A stretch of 64,000 bases of DNA, from the NCBI GenBank assembly GCA_036365145.1, contig JAEOAD010000034.1:16583501-16647500 (forward strand), given 5' to 3'. A model generated the notes under the pieces. The model did not search any database. It saw nothing but the letters and a program-made list of their open reading frames with translations, and was not told the DNA's origin. This stretch comes from Orientallactaga sibirica (Eukaryota; Chordata; Mammalia; Rodentia; Dipodidae). The number at the start of each line of letters is the position of its first letter. Within the stretch, counting starts at the first letter, position 1. Made by a program: the position numbers and the translations under genes. Below are positions 34,660 to 46,309 of the stretch, piece by piece.

Positions 34660-35252
34660 ACCTCTGTATTCTGAATACTTAAATATATGATCATTTTAGC
34701 TCTGCTTTCATATCCCTGCTGTTTACTCCTAAACTCAGAGAATTTTACATTGACATACATTTTGTAGTTAAAACTTTTCTAACGTTCTTTTGAATATTTT
34801 GCTGAATCTGGTTGCTATGCAATCCAGAGCTTCCTCAACACCACTTTGTTCCAGTGCTATATACATCTTCAACAATCCAAATTTTAAAACATTAAGGGGT
34901 TTGGCATCCATTTTTAAGCACTTTATTAAAGACTTTGAACATACAGCCAAAATTTACATGTATAATTTGTTTAAAATTGCTATCAATGTTAAACTGTTCA
35001 TAATGATTTACAAAATCATTCTTTCAAGATATAAAGGTTGATTTATAATGACCTCAAAGTTGTACGTGGGTATTGCAATTCTAATTAATATTTTAAAAAC
35101 CTCTTTATTGAGCACAATAATGACTTGTAAGGGAATTGACACTGATGTCAGTCAAGCCCATGTCATTACTTTAGGTGTCCAAATATAACTCTCTACTGAT
35201 AATTTTAGTAGTATTAATACTACAAGTACATTTCTATCATCAGAACTAATTA
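34660..35252. other. Unassigned AT-rich DNA
   Basis: No gene or recognised repeat. Confidence 0.45.
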
Positions 35253-36301
35253 TTTATTATTAAATAGAAATATTGTATGGACACATCTATGTTAGTACCA
35301 TCATTTTTCTCCTCCTTGCTCCCAATCCACTGAGGGCACTCCTTAGTGAGATTGCAGGTATTCACCATGGACTTGTGGGTTATGAGTTGTGACAGCAGCA
35401 ATCAGTCATTGTGTGTGTGTGGAGGGGGGACAATGTCTCTGGATATTCCCTGCCACCCTGTGGTTCTTACATTCTTTCCACCCCTTATTCTGCAAAATTC
35501 TCTGAGACTTGGTGGCTTTGCTTTAAGTCTATTAATATTTAGCTCTCAGCAGCTTCTGGATTTCTGCTTTGGTGTATTTTGCGTATTCTCAGTGTCTATC
35601 TCCATCACCCTGGCCCAGGTTGACAGGCTTGCCATGAGAGAAGCATTGTTGCTCACCTCACCACTTCCTCTGTGCTTTCACTTGGGCCCTGGCTGCTGTG
35701 ACAGAGGTGGTTCATCTCCTATCAGGGAGTCAGCTATCTATTTTTGTCTTGTTGATATATTTTGGTTATTCTTGGTTCTCATTGCTTTCTAAAAAAGATA
35801 AACAGATTCTCCAATGGTGAATGAGATCAGGATAGATTAAAGGGGATAAGAATTGTTAATTAAGAGAGATTTTCATGGGTGTAGACTCTTGAACAAAGAC
35901 TAGTAATAGCTTCTCATTGGAGTCCATCAGCTTGGTCTCCATAGGATTCAGACTTGGTTCCTAGTTCCAGCTATAGGATCCTTTCCATGGAGCTGATCTC
36001 TTAGTCAATCAGAAAGCCATTGGTTACCCACCTAGGCTGTGTGCCACTATTGCACAGGTGTGTACATCCTGTCAGGCTGGTTGCTTTCATATAGCAGTGG
36101 CCCCTGCTAACTCACAATATTTTGCTAGTCATTTTCCCCCAGCAGCTCATGTAGTGCTTTTCAGCAATATATGGCTTAATCATCTGGTACCTGGTTTCAT
36201 TCCAGATTCAGCTGGATATCTCTATTTTCTGCATGGGCAACATGTGGTATCTTCATCGATAAGGCCTTTTTAACCTCAGGCAGGTAATCAAGTGATGGTT
36301 A
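35253..36301 (-). mobile_element. L1 3' end, part 1 (3' UTR)
   Basis: Complement of the L1 3' UTR from its A-rich tail (35253-35290). Shared blocks with 6380-7400 and 38050-39120: GTTAGTACCATCATTTTTC, GATTCTCCAATGGTGAATGA, GGTTACCCACCTAGGCTGTG and TCATGTAGTGCTTTTCAGCA. It is interrupted at 36302 by an unrelated element and continues at 36774. Confidence 0.88.
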
Positions 36302-36773
36302 TGTTTTGTTGTCAAATTTATCTGTTTAGGGATCCACAGACATTCCTCTAGAGTAGGTCTCTGTGGTTGAATCCAGGAAGGATTAACTGAAGGAGGAAGT
36401 ACTCCCCCAGGGGGAGCCATTCTTTCAGAATGGGTGGCCCCTCTCTAAGGGGGGTGGCTTTATCTAAGGAAGCTCTCTCAGAGAACAGAATCTCTTCCTC
36501 CCAACTATCTCCTGGTGTTGCTGGCTGCCTTCCAGTGTGGGCTGAAGACCAGCGTGTTGTGAAGACCAGTGGCTCTCCAGGAAGCCTCCAGGCCTCCAGT
36601 TCCAGACTGAGGCTGCTGAGGCATTTAGCTTCATGAGCAGGTACCGGGTTCCTTGACTCTTGGGACTGCAAACTACTATTGTTCAACTGTGGTAAGATAA
36701 TCCAATAACTTCCTTTTTAATATAATTAATTCTATCAGTTTGGTTCCTCTATAGAACCCTGACTAATACACAT
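36302..36773 (+). mobile_element. MER-like interspersed element inserted in L1
   Basis: The L1 order is broken between the 3' UTR blocks GGTAATCAAGTGATGG and CATAGGTCT. The inserted 470 bases begin near GTTGTCAAATTTATCTG and end with GGTTCCTCTATAGAACCCTG and ACTAATACA. The central part is more GC-rich than the surroundings (36400-36640). The terminal motif (tctctagagaaccctgac-type) recurs in eutherian medium-reiterated elements that I cannot name with certainty. No coding potential that I trust. Orientation is arbitrary. Confidence 0.6.
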
Positions 36774-37345
36774 GTCATAGGTCTTTTTTTTATCAATAGC
36801 TCAACATGGATTGGAACTAGGATTTATAAACCAGAGCCAAATGTGTTAGAGTTAGGCTTCATTCCAACATCTCCAGGGCCCTTCTGACCCGATGATCCCT
36901 CCATGGTCATATACAGAGTTTTATCTTTCAGATACTATCCAGAAAGAAGGTTTCTATGGCAACAATTCGCTTTGGATTTGGTTTTGTGCATATCTTTCCC
37001 CTCCTTCTCATTCCCCTCCCCCTCAAACCCTTCTATACCTGTCTGCCAGGTAGGCCTGCAATCCAAGCTGTTCCAGTTAGGAACCACAAATGAGAGAGAA
37101 CATGCAGTGTTTGTCTTTCTGTGCTTGTGTGAGTTTTCTTAGAATGAACTGTTCCTAGTCTGTCCATTTTCCTACAAATGTCATTATATCATTTTTCCTT
37201 ACTGTTGAGTAGAATTCCATTATGTATATGTACCAGGTCTTTATTATCCATTCATCAAACAATGGACATCAGTGTTGATTCCATTTCTTAGCTATTGTGA
37301 ATTGGGCAGCTATAAACATGGTTGAGCAAATCTCTCTGCAGTGAA
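36774..37345 (-). mobile_element. L1 3' end, part 2 (3' UTR and ORF2 C-terminus)
   Basis: Resumes CATAGGTCTTTTTTTTATCA and AGCTCAACATGGATTGG. A C-rich tract at 36998-37040 is the complement of the purine tract. ORF2 C-terminal sequence then follows to about 37345 (GAATTCCATTATGTATATG; AGCTATAAACATGGTTGAGC). 5'-truncated there. The remaining ORF2 bases carry no usable frame. Confidence 0.86.
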
Positions 37346-37429
37346 GAAATTCTCCAAATGTTAGACATTTCACTGGATAAAAATAACTTTCAAATGCTTT
37401 ACTTTAATTTTAATTACCATCACAAGTCA

Positions 37430-37556
37430 TTGTCATCCTAATGAAACCAGTGTCAGAAAAATGGTGGAAGGTGAGGACCAATAGCCCAAGGTAGTCCTCT
37501 AACCTACACATGTGTTCCATGCCACACACGAGAACCCAAACACACTCATACACTGC

Positions 37557-37557
<1 letters not shown>
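37430..37557 (+). mobile_element. B4-like SINE 3' part leading into CA repeat
   Basis: GGTGAGGACCAATAGCCCAA and GTAGTCCTCTAACCTACACA resemble the 3' region of rodent B4/RSINE elements, which typically end in CA-rich sequence. The microsatellite that follows is probably grown from this tail. Confidence 0.5.

Positions 37558-37604
<47 letters not shown>
37558..37604. repeat. (CA)n microsatellite
   Basis: More than 20 uninterrupted AC units. Confidence 0.97.
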
Positions 37605-37607
<3 letters not shown>

Positions 37608-38044
37608 AGGAAAGAAGTAGCTCCTTTTTAAATTAAAGTACCTGGCGATTTTAATTCATTGTCTATTATGAAACTTTTCTTATAGTAATGGAAGTAGTTT
37701 CACTTCACTTTCTATCTTATTTTGGGGGGATGGAATTCAAATAAAAAATGTGAGAAAATAAAATAGTCATTTGACTTCAGTAAAAGGTCATACACTGTTG
37801 ATGAATATAGACAGTTTCTGCTGTGTGCTCCCTTAGGCTGAACAGTTACTGGATGAGCAATTTTCATGTTTTAACAGTGAACTTGCAAATCTGGTTCTCT
37901 AAAAAAATTCTGTATTTTATTTTTCTTGGTCAGTGATATCACCCTGCACTTTGTAGTAGATTGTAAATGTTTAAAAATATTTTTTAAGATGTCATCAGCT
38001 TTCTATAGTGATTGTAGTCATTTTAAATTAAGCATTCACTTTTT
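37605..38044. other. Unassigned AT-rich DNA
   Basis: No gene or recognised repeat. Confidence 0.45.
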
Positions 38045-39270
38045 AAAATTTATTATGACATACTCAGTATGGATACATCATGTGTTGGTACCATACTTTC
38101 CCTCATGTCTGCCCACATTCTGCTGGGGCTCATCCTCAGTAGAGTTCAGGTATTCCCCATGGGACTGTGTGTTACTCCTTCTGGGAGCAGCAGTCAGTTG
38201 TTTGGGGGAGACAATGCCTCTGGGCATGATGTCTCAACCTGTGGCTCTTACAATCTTTCTGCCTCCTCTTCTGCAAAATTCCTTGAGCCATGGTGGGTGT
38301 ATTTTAAGTCTACTTTAGTAATGAGCTCTTATAAACCTCTGCTTCTCTGCTTTGGTAGGTGTTGAGTGTCTTCAGTATTTATCTCCTTCACCCTGGTGCT
38401 GATGGTCAGTCTCACCATGAATGCTGCACTCTTGCTCATCTCCCCAGTTCCTCTGTAGTCTCACCTGTAACTTGGCTGAAGTATGAGGAATAGTTTATTT
38501 TCTCACATTTCCCTACCTTCTGTAAAAGAAAAACAGATTCTCCGACTTATTGAAGAGAGTGAAGTTAGCACAAGTTAAATGGGATAAGCATTATTATTTA
38601 GGGAGAATTTGATGGATGTAGCCCCTATGTTAGCCAAAAACTAGTGAGAGCTTGACATAGGATATCATAATCTTTGACTCCAAAGGATTCTACCCTCATT
38701 CCCAAATCTGGATATGGACTCCATTCCACTGAGCAGATTTCTTAGCCAACCAGAAAGCTATTAGTTACTCACCAAGGCTATGTGCCACTGTTGCACTTGT
38801 GTGTACATCTTGGCAGGGTGTTTGCTTCTGAGTAGCTTAGACCCCTGGTTGGTCAGGCCAGTGTTGGCCATTTTCCTTCAGTAGCTCATGTAGTGATTTT
38901 CAGCACTAAATGGGCTAACTGTCTAGGGTTTGGCTATTTTCTAGATTCTATCCAGGTCTTTCTGTGTTCTGTGCCAGCAGCATATGACATCTTCAGCAAT
39001 AGGGTCTTACCTTTACTTCAAGTGGGTAATCAAGTTCTTTGACAGAAGCTTGTCTTGTTTGGGGGATCTCATAGGTCTCTTTGATCAATAGCTCATCGTG
39101 GGAAGCAACTTACTGGTAGCAGCTTACTGGTAGGGGGAGTTATAGGCCAGAGCCAAAAAAATTCTTTTAAAGTTAGGCTTTGTCCCACCCACTTCAAGGC
39201 TTATGTTTTCAGGTACTCTCCTCATACTCCTTTTGGGGGTTCAATCTTTTTAGTCTGTCTTTAGAGATAA
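38045..39270 (-). mobile_element. L1 3' UTR, 5'-truncated
   Basis: Complement of the L1 3' UTR. The tail complement is at 38045, followed by TGTGTTGGTACCATACTTTC, TTCTGCAAAATTCCTTGAGC, GCTCATGTAGTGATTTTCAG and CATAGGTCTCTTTGATCA, ending around AGTCTGTCTTTAGAGATAAA near 39260. It stops just short of the purine tract, so no ORF2 is included. Confidence 0.88.
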
Positions 39271-39664
39271 AGTATTCATTTTTTTAAATTCAGTGTTTCA
39301 AAGTGATATTAAATGATTCAGGTAAGTAAAAAGATTACAAGCATTCTCATCAATATTTGTTTGGGAAAATAATCCTTGTTATGAGTTTGTTCAGAGGAAC
39401 ACATCCTGAGTTCAGTTATTGGTTTTTATGTTCACATATCCTATAACTTCTGATTGCCCTCTCACTTACTGGAGTTTGGCAATTGCATATCCTGTGTAGG
39501 CTACTCTATGGAGTACAATTCTTCTACTATTCCTAAGGCTTTCTTATCAGTGCATTACTTCAAGTCTTTGAACAGAGGCCCTGGACATGAACTAGGAAAG
39601 GGAAATGAGTTTTTACTAGTCACTCTCTATGTGTATGAACTAGTTACCTTAAAAATATGAATCA
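39271..39664. other. Unassigned DNA
   Basis: No gene or recognised repeat; the 68-codon frame here has no family signature. Confidence 0.45.
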
Positions 39665-39955
39665 ACGCTGGGGAGATTGCCCAGTGGTTAAAGGCATTTG
39701 CTTGTGAAACTAGATGGCCTAGGTTGTAGATGGGTATATGATGATACATTGGGCTCATCAGCCAGCCAGTCTAGCCTACTTGGTGAGCTATGGGCAACGA
39801 GAGACCCTGTTTCAATGGAGTTGGATAGCATTTTTGAGGATGACACTTGAGGTTGTCCTTTGTTATCTACACACATGAACACACATAGCATACACTCATA
39901 TGCACAAACATACAAACACACACACATACACACACATACACATGCACACGTGTAA
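39665..39955 (+). mobile_element. B4/RSINE-like SINE with CA-rich tail
   Basis: Head CTGGGGAGATTGCCCAGTGG and TTAAAGGCATTTGCTTG is tRNA-like. The middle part is GCCAGCCAGTCTAGCC, GGTGAGCTATGGGC and GAGAGACCCTGTTTCAA. The 3' part is GAGGTTGTCCTTTG followed by a long CA-rich tail (about 39868-39950). This order matches rodent B4-type composite SINEs as I recall them. Confidence 0.75.
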
Positions 39956-40274
39956 CAAACCTAAAAACTAGAAAAACATAAGGTCCATTATATACACCTG
40001 TCACACATGCTTAATATAAGACCATGACAGATACTGCAAAGACTAGGTAGTAATAACTGCAACAATTAGTAAAATGTGTTACAAACAACTCAAAACAAAT
40101 TCTATACCTGATGGAAAACCATGAAAACAGGTATCATCCAGGGCTATTCCATGTAGATTGGGAGATATGGATTCTTTGGTCATAATGCAGTAGAGATAAA
40201 AAGTACAGAAGGTGAGAGATGCAAGCTGACATAAAGAAAAATAAAATATTTTTCATGGGGGATCCTCTTTCTTA
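39956..40274. other. Unassigned DNA
   Basis: No gene or recognised repeat. Confidence 0.4.
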
Positions 40275-40605
40275 GTCTATATAAGTTACTATGATAATAT
40301 AGAATATACAAGGTAGCTTGTAAATGCTGACACTTCTACTTACAGTTCTGGAGATGGCAAAGTCTGGGTCAAAGCACTCATAAATGGTGCCTTCTTGCTA
40401 TGTCCTCACAATACCAAAGAGTTAAGGCAAACTTGGACCTATTTTATGAGGGTAATAGTACCATACATGACCGTTCTGATTTCATGACATAATCACCTTG
40501 CAAAGGCTACTCACTCAATATCAACACATTGGTGACTAGACTAATTATTCAGATCATAGAACTTCCAGAGTCTATCCTTAAAAGATGTTACATCTAATGA
40601 TGACC
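40275..40605 (-). mobile_element. Ancient MaLR (MLT1/MST-like) LTR
   Basis: TACTTACAGTTCTGGAGATG, TGCCTTCTTGCTATGTCCTC, TCATGACATAATCACCTTGC and ATTCAGATCATAGAAC follow the complement of eutherian MLT1/MST-type LTRs. Strongly diverged. Confidence 0.65.
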
Positions 40606-40689
40606 ATAGGGAGGCTTTCAATGGAAACAGCAAAAATTAATAAAATAACAAAATAAATTTGGCAGTATATTACCCTAAGTGTTCACAAA

Positions 40690-40830
40690 GGTGAGGCAAG
40701 TGCAAGGTCACACATGCTCACTAGGTGGCAGAAGTGTCTGGAGTTTGTTTGCAGTGGCTGAATTCTCTCCTCTTTCCCTCTGTCTCTCACTGTCTCTGTT
40801 TCTCTAAAATTAAAAAAAAATTAAATTAAA
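40690..40830 (+). mobile_element. tRNA-derived SINE, 5'-truncated
   Basis: Lacks the head. It has GGCAGAAGTGTCTGGAGTTT, GTTTGCAGTGGCTGAATTCT, a CT tract and an A-rich end. Confidence 0.8.
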
Positions 40831-41089
40831 AATAAAAATATCAGGAAAATATTTTCTTTCTGGCCATACACTTTGTTAAAAATCTTTACTGATCCTTGTA
40901 ATTTGATTTACATAATGGGACATTATGTCACAAGGAAAGACTGATAAAGTACTTGTGCATGACAGCTTTCCTAGGGAGTCTGTGGCATGACCTTTCCTGA
41001 GTACACATGACCTTTTGTGGGTTCTCATGAATAATCATCTATTCACCCCAAATATGGCAACAACCATAAACAATAGAAATGATTCTACT

Positions 41090-41414
41090 TAGGTCTAGAT
41101 TGGTGATTCAGTGAGCTTGTTTGAGGTTGCTTACAGGATCCTGCTTGAAGGGCTACTTACAGCATGGATGACTCAGGCAGCAGAAACACTGAAAAATTCC
41201 ACCTCAGCATGGGTGATGCCTCACAAAATCTGTATCACTAGAGCTCCTTGAACAACTGGTAGACAGGTATATCACAGAAGAGACTCCTCTCACTCAGCAA
41301 TATCTTACTGTTTATATACAATATCTTGCTGTTTATATAATCTCAAGGAGAGCCCTTAATAGTATTGTAAGTTTCTTGTGAGTCCCTGCTTCCCCCCACC
41401 ACCCAGGAGGGAAT
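41090..41414 (+). mobile_element. Possible rodent LTR/RMER-like repeat
   Basis: GAGGTTGCTTACAGGATCC, CCTCAGCATGGGTGATGCC and ACTAGAGCTCCTTGAACAAC recall a rodent dispersed repeat, but I cannot name it. A 20-bp tandem copy sits at 41300-41340. Confidence 0.4.
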
Positions 41415-42720
41415 GTCAATTTGGAGGAAAGAGCAATGCTACTAAGAGTCCCATGAGTCATGTAATTCCATTCTTGGGTCCCATCACCTCAGAGGCATCA
41501 GCCAATACTGAAGCATAAAGATGAGTCTCTAGCTAATGCACCAGCAGTCTAGATCAGAAAGGTCATGAACAAACCCAAAACCAAGCCAAACTTGTTTTAC
41601 CATGATTAGTTTAAATGGTAAGACCATATTACTGAAGACATACATGCTTTTGTTGGAGGCCACTGAAAAATCAAGCAAGAACTGAGCTAGAAGCTGCTTC
41701 CCTGCTGACACACTGTCATATTACTGGTATATGCTGTATACCTTTCTGGGGAGAAAAGTCATCAAAAGTCTTAAGCAGCAGTGGACATTGCAAGACACAC
41801 AATCTGTCAGCTGAGCAAAATGTGCCCACTAGTACAATAGTGGGATGCTTGTTATGGGGCATCTGTTTTTCTCAGATTGAATTTAGGGTCTTCTCAATGG
41901 GAGGATGTTCAAGACTGATACTGAAAACCCAGTCAAAAGCCCATGGCTGTGTAGTTCATAAACCCTAGGTGGGAAACTCCTATGGTTATAGGAGTTTACT
42001 AACCGAATATATTATTTCCACCAAATTTCCCTCTAAATACTTGTGTTTATACTCTACTCTCACCTCTCGTTAGAGAAATTTCTCTTTTCAGATGATGGCA
42101 ATGGATGGGGAGACCCATAACTTATCAAAGTGCTGAGAAGTTAAAGTTGAGCGGTCAGCACTAAATGAGACATTCTATCATATCCTCCAATGGCTCAGGG
42201 TCTATAGAAGAAGAGGGGCAAACAGAATGTAAGAGCCAAAGGATGCGGAGGAGTGCTTAGAACAATGGCGTCTAGAAAGCATTCATGACCTCACAGAAGC
42301 TATCTTTACCTGCACAAGACCTTCATACTATTGGGCCCATCAGCATGTTGTTAAGGATGATGGAGAGGGCAAACAAAAAAAGTCATCACAATAGAAGAGG
42401 TAATATGAGGAAAGATGATGGGCTTTAAGGGAGGTGTAAGGGATAGGGGCAAAGGAGGGTGTATGCAGATGGTTATGTGATTTTTATTTATTTATTTATT
42501 TGAAAGAGAGAAAGGGACAGAGAGAGAATGGGTGCACGAGGGCCTCTAGCCACTGCAAATGAACTCCAGATGCATGTGCCCCCTTGTGCATCTGGCTTAC
42601 GTGGGAACTGGAGAATCGTACTGGTATCCTTTGGCTTTTCAGGCAAACACCTTCACTGCTAAGCCAACTCCTGCCCTGGTTCTGTAAATTTTTAATAAAG
42701 TATTTTTTTTAATTCAAAAA
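41415..42720 (+). mobile_element. L1 3' UTR (older, Lx-like)
   Basis: AGTACAATAGTGGGATGCTT, CCAGTCAAAAGCCCATGGCT, CAGATGATGGCAATGGATGG, ACCCATAACTTATCAAAGTG and TGGCTCAGGGTCTATAG parallel the 3' UTRs at 21700-22900 and 1500-2100. They also recall the mouse Lx-type 3' UTR. A tail with AATAAAG lies near 42700. A SINE is inserted close to the end (42481-42677). The start is uncertain. Confidence 0.65.
42481..42677 (-). mobile_element. tRNA-derived SINE, short form
   Basis: Complement of the SINE: ATTTATTTATTTATTTG tail, GA tract, GCCACTGCAAATGAACTCC body and a modified head. Imperfect duplication GGTTATGTGATTTTT / GGTTCTGTAAATTTTT on the two sides. Inserted in the L1 3' UTR tail. Confidence 0.9.
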
Positions 42721-43279
42721 GACCAAGTTTCTCACTCATATGTGTCAGAAGCAGAAAACTTGCACTAAAAAAATAAAGTGCTTAGTTTGGGCATAGTTTT
42801 ACATAGTCATCAGAAATAGGGAACTATCCATTAGTTGTGAAAAATTGAAAAAGGATAGTGCAAGGGTGTAGAAATGCAGTGACTTAAACACCTCTCCAAC
42901 CACCTCTAATCTTCCCACTGCCACCTTTTTGTCTGTAGCTCCCAGTAACCAGTGCTCAATCTAAAATTTGTCTTGATTTGACTCTCTTCTAAAGATAAGC
43001 ATTTACAATGAATATAGTACTGTGCTTCAAACACCGAGTGTTATTAATCATTATAATCTTCACCATGACTTTTGTCATTTGATCTTATATCACAAAATGG
43101 TGTGAGCCAGCCAATATGGATTTATATTTTTGGTATTTTCTTTGCAATTCTCTTATTTAGATATCACTGATATATCTATCATCTCTCTATCTAGCCAATG
43201 CATCAGTCATTATCTATCATTTATCTAGGTATTAATTTATGTAGATATAAGTCATATTTAAGCTTTTTAAAGTTTATTT
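42721..43279. other. Unassigned AT-rich DNA
   Basis: No gene or recognised repeat. ATCT-rich stretch near 43165-43230. Confidence 0.45.
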
Positions 43280-43587
43280 TCTATTTTTATATACTTTCCA
43301 CTCCCTTCCTTCTCACAAAATATATGCATAAGAACATGGCTGGTAACCTTTCACACTTTATGTATGCTTAAGTACCATGCAATCATATACATATGCTAAT
43401 GTACATCTGTGTGCCTTTCTATATACAAAACAGTATGGGAATTTTGCCAGTTTTTTTCTTTCCAATATGAGATTTATTTTATACAATATTTTTCTTACTA
43501 CATATATTTTCTACATTCTGGCTTTCCAATTAATAATACCTTACAGGATTCTCTATGTCAGGTAGTATAGTTTTAGTCCATTATTAT
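43280..43587 (-). mobile_element. Ancient L1 fragment, left of B1
   Basis: Weakly resembles the complement of the 3' part of an ancient L1 and continues in the fragment at 43741. A-rich and highly diverged. Confidence 0.4.
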
Positions 43588-43740
43588 AATTTTTTCCTGA
43601 GGTAGGGTCTCACTGTAGCCCAGGCTGACCTGGAGTTCACTATGTAGTCTCAGGGTGAGGGTGGCCTCGAACTCACAGCGATCTCCTATGACTGCCTCCC
43701 AGGTGCTGGGATTAAAGGTGTGTGCCACCATGCCTGGCTG
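43588..43740 (-). mobile_element. B1 SINE
   Basis: Complement of B1: GAGGTAGGGTCTCACTGTAG, CAGGCTGACCTGGAGTTCAC, GGTGGCCTCGAACTCACAGC, GTGCTGGGATTAAAGGTGTG and CCACCATGCCTGGCT. Imperfect duplication around TCCATTATTATAA / TCCATTATTTTAA. A good copy, with a short insertion in GGGTGAGGGTGG. Confidence 0.94.
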
Positions 43741-44200
43741 TAATCCATTATTTTAATAGCTGTAAAATTGTCCATTAGTGTAAATGTTGTAGAATTTATT
43801 TCATTATTTCTCTTCTTTGTCACTTTGTTACTACTCTCTGCCACTATGACTAGTGCTGCAATAAACATCCATGTCTATAAATCTCTGTGTTAAGTCTTGA
43901 TCCTGAGAAATTGACCCCAAATAAGAAATATTGAGTTAAAGGTTAGATGTATTTAAATTTTTAATAGTTGTGACTATATTGTTTTAATAAAGGACTGTAG
44001 CCATTATCTGTCTATATGCATTGGTGAAAATCATAGGCATTTAATGAAACTGAAGTATTACCTGATTGTTACATTAACTTTTATTACTCCGACTTTCAGC
44101 AAGTTTGTATATCTGTTTTTTCATGATCTTATTAAGCATTTGCATTTATTTTATGAGAAAAACCTGTGTAAATGCTGTCTTTTCTAATGGATTTTTTTTT
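43741..44200 (-). mobile_element. Ancient L1 ORF2 fragment
   Basis: Complement of ancient L1 ORF2 C-terminus: GTAGAATTTATTTCATTAT, ACTAGTGCTGCAATAAACAT, TTTAATAGTTGTGACTATA and AAGCATTTGCATTTATTTTA. This is the usual old mammalian L1 antisense pattern. No frame survives. Confidence 0.6.
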
Positions 44201-44392
44201 GTCAGCATACACAAATCCTAATGGATACACAGTGCCCATCTTTCATTTTTGTTGCATTTTCTTAAACTCAATTGTCTTTGAATTCAATTACAGTAACTGA
44301 TTATTGAATTCATTAACATTATAAGATTTTCACTAATAAGAAAATATTTTCTGCATTCCTTTTTAATTCTCACATTTTAAATGCACTTTTAA

Positions 44393-44609
44393 AAATATTT
44401 TTATTTATTTATTTATTTGACAGAGACAAAGAAGGACAGAATGGGAGGGAGAGAAAGAATGGGTACTCCAGGGCCTCCCACCACTGCAAACAAACTCCAG
44501 GTGCGTGCACCCCCTTGTGCATCTGGCTAACGTGAGTCCAGGGGAACTGAACCTGAGTCCTTTGGCTTTGCAGGCAAATGCCTTAAATGTTAAGCCATCC
44601 CTCCAGCCC
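44393..44609 (-). mobile_element. tRNA-derived SINE, short form
   Basis: Complement of the SINE: TTTATTTATTTATTTATTTG tail, purine tract, CCACTGCAAACAAACTCCAG body, and GTTAAGCCATCCCTCCAGCC head. Flanks show an imperfect duplication around AAATGCACTTTT / AAATGCAGTTTT. Confidence 0.92.
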
Positions 44610-45487
44610 CTAAAATGCAGTTTTTAATTATATAAAATTAATTTGTGGTGGAAGATTAAGCAGTTGCTCTCATATCAGTCATTAAAATATAATTTCTTCA
44701 CTTATCAGTTATTCTACATTGAGTGCTCCTCAGACATTTGTATTATGGTATATTGAATTGCTTATTCATAACTATGAGACTGCCATATTGATTTATTGAC
44801 ACTGACTTCACCATATTTCCATAATTGCTAAGGCATCCTTTTCCACTCTTTGTTCACACATTTCTGGGCACACCCAGGCCATCTTTTGTTTTAAAAGATA
44901 AACTTAATCATATTTTGAAATATATTTTACATAAGAAAATATATAGGAATATGTAGTTCCCCCCCAAAACATTACCTCCCAAACCCATAGCAGTTAGTGA
45001 CTAACACAACTTTGACATTGAAACCTTCTGTGTGCTCTTTCCTAGATGAAATTTCTATCCTCTACTCAACAAAAGCAATCACTGTTTTAACTTTTTATGG
45101 TTACACTCTCACTACACTTGTTATTGCTGGACTTCCTCAATGACCTCATTCTTGTGACCAGGTAATTCTTAGTACTGGACACCAGTTCTGATGTGCTCAA
45201 AACTTCCTTTTCCTTTGAAGTAGAAGGGAAAGTCTTGTCTTTTTCTTACTTTCCTCCTTTTTTCACTTGAGATGTTTCTTTTGCATAGTGATACATTCCA
45301 CACTGAAAACCTTTCCCATTCATGTGTATTAAAACATCTTCCCTCAGTCTCTTCAATCATTTTGTGTCTCTTACAGTTAATAATATGTTGAAGAGGCTTC
45401 CAGTATTAAAAGTGGAATTTATCTTTTTATATGTGTTTTATTCTTTGGTATTAAAAAAAAATTCCTCTCAAGAAATAAATATTTTAA
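44610..45487. other. Unassigned DNA
   Basis: No gene or recognised repeat; the short frames carry no signature. Confidence 0.45.
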
Positions 45488-45507
45488 CAATTTTAACAGT
45501 TTTTTTT

Positions 45508-45723
45508 AAAGATTTTATTTTTATTTATTCATTAGAGACAGAGAGAGGGAAAGAGAGAGAGAGAGAGTGAGAATGGGTGGGCCAGGGCCTCTAGCCACTG
45601 CAAACAAACTCCAGATGTGTGCACCCTCTTGTGCATCTGGCTTATGTGGGACCTGGAAAATTGAACCAGGGTCCTTAGGCTTCACAGGCATGTGCCTTAA
45701 CCGGTAAGCCATCTCTCCAGCCC
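45508..45723 (-). mobile_element. tRNA-derived SINE with target duplication
   Basis: Complement of the SINE: AAAGATTTTATTTTTATTTA tail, GA tract, GCCACTGCAAACAAACTCC, and GGTAAGCCATCTCTCCAGCC head. The duplication CAATTTTAACAGTTTTTTTT / CAATTTTAAAAGTTTTTTTT (45488-45507, 45724-45743) flanks it with one mismatch. Confidence 0.94.
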
Positions 45724-45743
45724 CAATTTTAAAAGTTTTTTTT

Positions 45744-46309
45744 TTTTTTTTTATCAGTTAAAGTATTTAAATAATATGTAAAATATATTAGCTTGTAAGC
45801 TAGAATAAAATCCTTTGAAAATTTTCCCCATTTGTAGAAGTAGAAGTATTTATAGTATAAGCAATTGTTTATTAGACAGATTTATTTTCCTCCTAAGCTA
45901 TTTGCCTTTTTTATTATTATTATTGAGCAGGTTTCCACATATATGTAGGCATCTTTCTCTTGTAGTTCTCTGATTTTTTCAAAGCTATCCTTAATCCAAT
46001 GCCTATGTTTTGTTGTTGTTGTTGTTGTTGTTTTTTGTTTTGTTTTGTTTTGCTAAAAGCAAATACCTGAACTTAGGAATATTGAAAGAATAGAGGCTTG
46101 TCTAATGGGTCTCGTGATTAATACTCACGTTTGTTTCCCCAGCTTCTTTTGAGGCCTCTCTTGCTGCGTGGTAACATGCACAGTGTGGCAAATGGGTCTC
46201 TTCTTGCAAAACCTCTCTTATGGTGGGATGGAGTTGGGGGGGGGCAGGAAAGACTCTACTTCCTAATACTATTAACAAAAATTTAAGGATAATGTATGTA
46301 AGGAATCTA
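45744..46309. other. Unassigned DNA
   Basis: No gene or recognised repeat apart from the simple repeat at 46005-46058. Confidence 0.45.
46005..46058. repeat. (GTT)n-(GTTTT)n simple repeat
   Basis: GTT units pass into GTTTT units. Confidence 0.9.

Noticed and set aside
34790..35041. 83-codon plus-strand frame overlapping a 60-codon minus frame
   Set aside because: AT-rich unassigned DNA; no motif, codon bias or start context to support a gene.
35346..35792. 148-codon hydrophobic plus-strand frame
   Set aside because: Antisense of an L1 3' UTR; similar antisense frames appear in the other 3' UTR copies.
36348..36686. 112-codon minus-strand frame
   Set aside because: Lies within a non-coding inserted element; no domain recognised and no start context.
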